From Paludibacteraceae bacterium (lineage in GTDB: Bacteria > Bacteroidota > Bacteroidia > Bacteroidales > Paludibacteraceae): a stretch of 64,000 bases of DNA. The notes beneath the pieces were generated by a model, which did not search any database, was not told the origin of the DNA, and was given only the letters and a program-made list of their open reading frames with translations. The DNA is taken from the NCBI GenBank assembly GCA_017517845.1, contig JAFWXW010000038.1, forward strand, positions 62,001 to 126,000, in the 5' to 3' direction. The translations under genes and the position numbers were made by a program. This document shows, piece by piece, positions 63,701-64,000 of the stretch (position 1 is its first letter; each line of letters begins with the position of its first letter).

Positions 63701-63967
63701 TCTACAGACTTTGTGGAACAATATTACAAAGTGGGTGAAAAAGAAAAAGGAAGAGAGTTGGCAGAAATTATCATTAATGATAGTGAAGCCAAATTGAAAT
63801 GGATTTCTACTCTAGACAAAAACCAAGTCTCAGGTGCTTCTGATGAGGTAGGAAAAAGTCTTATTTGCATGCAACAAATAGGAATTACAGCAAACGAACA
63901 TCTAGATTATGAATTGTTCAATAGATGTTCAAATTTAATGGAAAAATATTATTACCTATATAGATAA
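60728..63967 (+). CDS. DUF2723 membrane glycosyltransferase-like protein
   Basis: A 1079-residue protein of the DUF2723/TMEM260 family (GT117). About ten membrane segments fill residues 10-370. The conserved catalytic-type stretch SFWDCPEFITTAFKLEVGHP lies in the first periplasmic loop (acidic residues as in GT-C enzymes). After about 375 there is a long soluble part, another helix cluster (about 580-680), NGDNDTFPLWYLQ and a helical C-terminus. Eukaryotic TMEM260 is a protein O-mannosyltransferase, and Bacteroidetes do O-glycosylate secreted proteins, so a lipid-linked sugar transferase role is plausible but not shown. The next gene starts inside its stop (TAATG). Confidence 0.88.
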   Translation: MKNFKLWDKILGVVVFAIAMTTYGLTIEPTASFWDCPEFITTAFKLEVGHPPGAPFFMLTGKFFSLFASDPTQVAYCINMLSAFLSALTILFLFWTITLLAKRLIVGKNEEISLSQSIIILGSGLIGSLAYTFSDTFWFSAVEAEVYAYSSFLTAIVFWLILRWEERADNEGSDRYLILITYLMGLSIGVHLLNLLTIPAIVLVYYFRKYEISIKGTIIALLVSFAILVFVLYGLIPGFISLAGYVELFFVNTLGLPFNSGALFYCLLTVGVLIWSIIELYKEKVNYNLIKISSLLAICLMGLPFIMGNLWIGLFIISAIIIYFVKIKNDLNIRMLSTVMVCLAMMLLGYTTYAVIVVRSAANPPMDQNSPDNVFALKTYLNREQYGDRPLFYGQYYSSEPALKIEGQYCRTKIKEGEKTYGLKEKTSPNEKDEYVVTGTKYSVEYDSNMKTLFPRMHSNSGGHPQAYESWVNVKGKKVPYDQCGQRVLVKIPTFGENLEFFFKYQLNYMYWRYFMWNFSGRQNDIQGRGDIINGNWISGINAIDRFMVGDQSNLPEVFASNKGRNVYYMLPLLLGILGIAFQIQRKEKCKQTFWITMTLFFMTGIAIVLYLNQGPAEPRERDYAYAGSFYAFCIWIGFGVAGIAELLRGTKLKPAICASIAVLLALTAPILMATENWDDHDRSDRYVVRDFGKNYFNSCSANAIIFTNGDNDTFPLWYLQETEEDSVAIDKRVCNLSYLQTDWYIDQMRRPAYKSAPLPITWERKDYAEGSRSVVHLKELIKEPIDLKTALEFLLANPAKSPKNPYKQDYLPGRIFKLAVNKDNLVKQGAIKEEDKDKIADEMIIDLSNKSYITKSEVMILEMLANNNWERPIYYAVTVGSEMYLNMQNYFQLEGLAYRIVPYKDAPKSGLTNTDIMYENMMNKFKFGGIDTEGDIYLDENVLRMCRAHRQMFSELINQLIAEGKNEKAIKALDYCLEIIPHRNVPHNFSSTDFVEQYYKVGEKEKGRELAEIIINDSEAKLKWISTLDKNQVSGASDEVGKSLICMQQIGITANEHLDYELFNRCSNLMEKYYYLYR

Positions 63968-64000
63968 TGTTCATAGAACAAATGCCAGATATTATTCGTA
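63967..64000 (+). CDS. Start of next gene, probable polysaccharide deacetylase
   Basis: An ATG overlapping the DUF2723 stop opens a frame MFIEQMPDIIR that runs off the window. In Bacteroidales the gene after DUF2723 is commonly a polysaccharide deacetylase beginning MFIEQPP, and the N-terminus agrees. Only 11 codons are visible. Confidence 0.45.
   Translation, partial: MFIEQMPDIIR

Overview
The window is a stretch of chromosome from a low-GC member of the Bacteroidota, most likely the order Bacteroidales. Three kinds of evidence support this. Many genes have the Bacteroides-type promoter (-7 box TAnnTTTG, sometimes with a -33 TTG/TTTG 19-20 nt upstream) and no obvious Shine-Dalgarno site. 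Several families and linkages are typical of the group: folP-cdaA, a PASTA protein followed by rluD, hemD-DUF4271, DUF2723, and a TGS/ThrRS-like nucleoside kinase. A GldJ-like lipoprotein and a C-terminal type A sorting domain point to a type IX secretion system (T9SS), which argues for a T9SS-bearing Bacteroidales lineage. I cannot name the genus.

Layout. 1-4.7 kb (minus strand): the 5' part of a PEP-synthase-like gene cut by the window edge, a hotdog thioesterase, an OmpA-family protein and miaB. 4.7-5.26 kb is a gene-free stretch with a heptamer repeat array, two LacI-type operator-like palindromes, a candidate small RNA and a structured greA leader. 5.26-6.1 kb: greA-HIT. 6.1-16 kb (minus): asnS, then a surface/periplasm cluster (M16 peptidase, O-methyltransferase, giant TPR protein, outer-membrane barrel) and gldJ. 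16.1-17.7 kb: folP-cdaA. 17.8-19.8 kb: a CoA-transferase and a small lipoprotein. 19.9-24 kb: tRNA-Gln, tyrS, tadA, a small RHH-like gene, a FemAB/GNAT-like gene, DUF456 and PepSY-like genes. 24.1-27.5 kb: metG, a TonB-domain protein, DUF3109 and tRNA-Leu. 27.5-29.9 kb: an elaborate structured leader in front of a phosphoethanolamine-transferase-like gene, then yidD. 29.9-43 kb: housekeeping genes (Na/Pi symporter, nucleoside kinase, recX, pssA, a thioredoxin-fold protein, uvrA, rnpA, hemD, DUF4271, argB, an RNA methyltransferase, an M20 peptidase).

43.1-58.9 kb is the accessory island. One promoter precedes six tightly packed genes: a VWA protein, a two-domain FISUMP protein, a T9SS cargo protein, a 2900-residue SpvB/RHS lipoprotein with a unique C-terminal tail, and two paralogous membrane proteins placed as immunity candidates. 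The first four overlap by 1-4 nt. This is the best candidate for an undescribed system. 58.9-64 kb returns to core genes: PASTA protein, rluD, DUF2723 and the first codons of a probable polysaccharide deacetylase.

Intergenic DNA is unusually rich in small palindromes. One family has two copies (17728 and 59565) whose stems differ by compensatory changes. Functions are assigned from recognised family motifs read by eye; no database search was possible.
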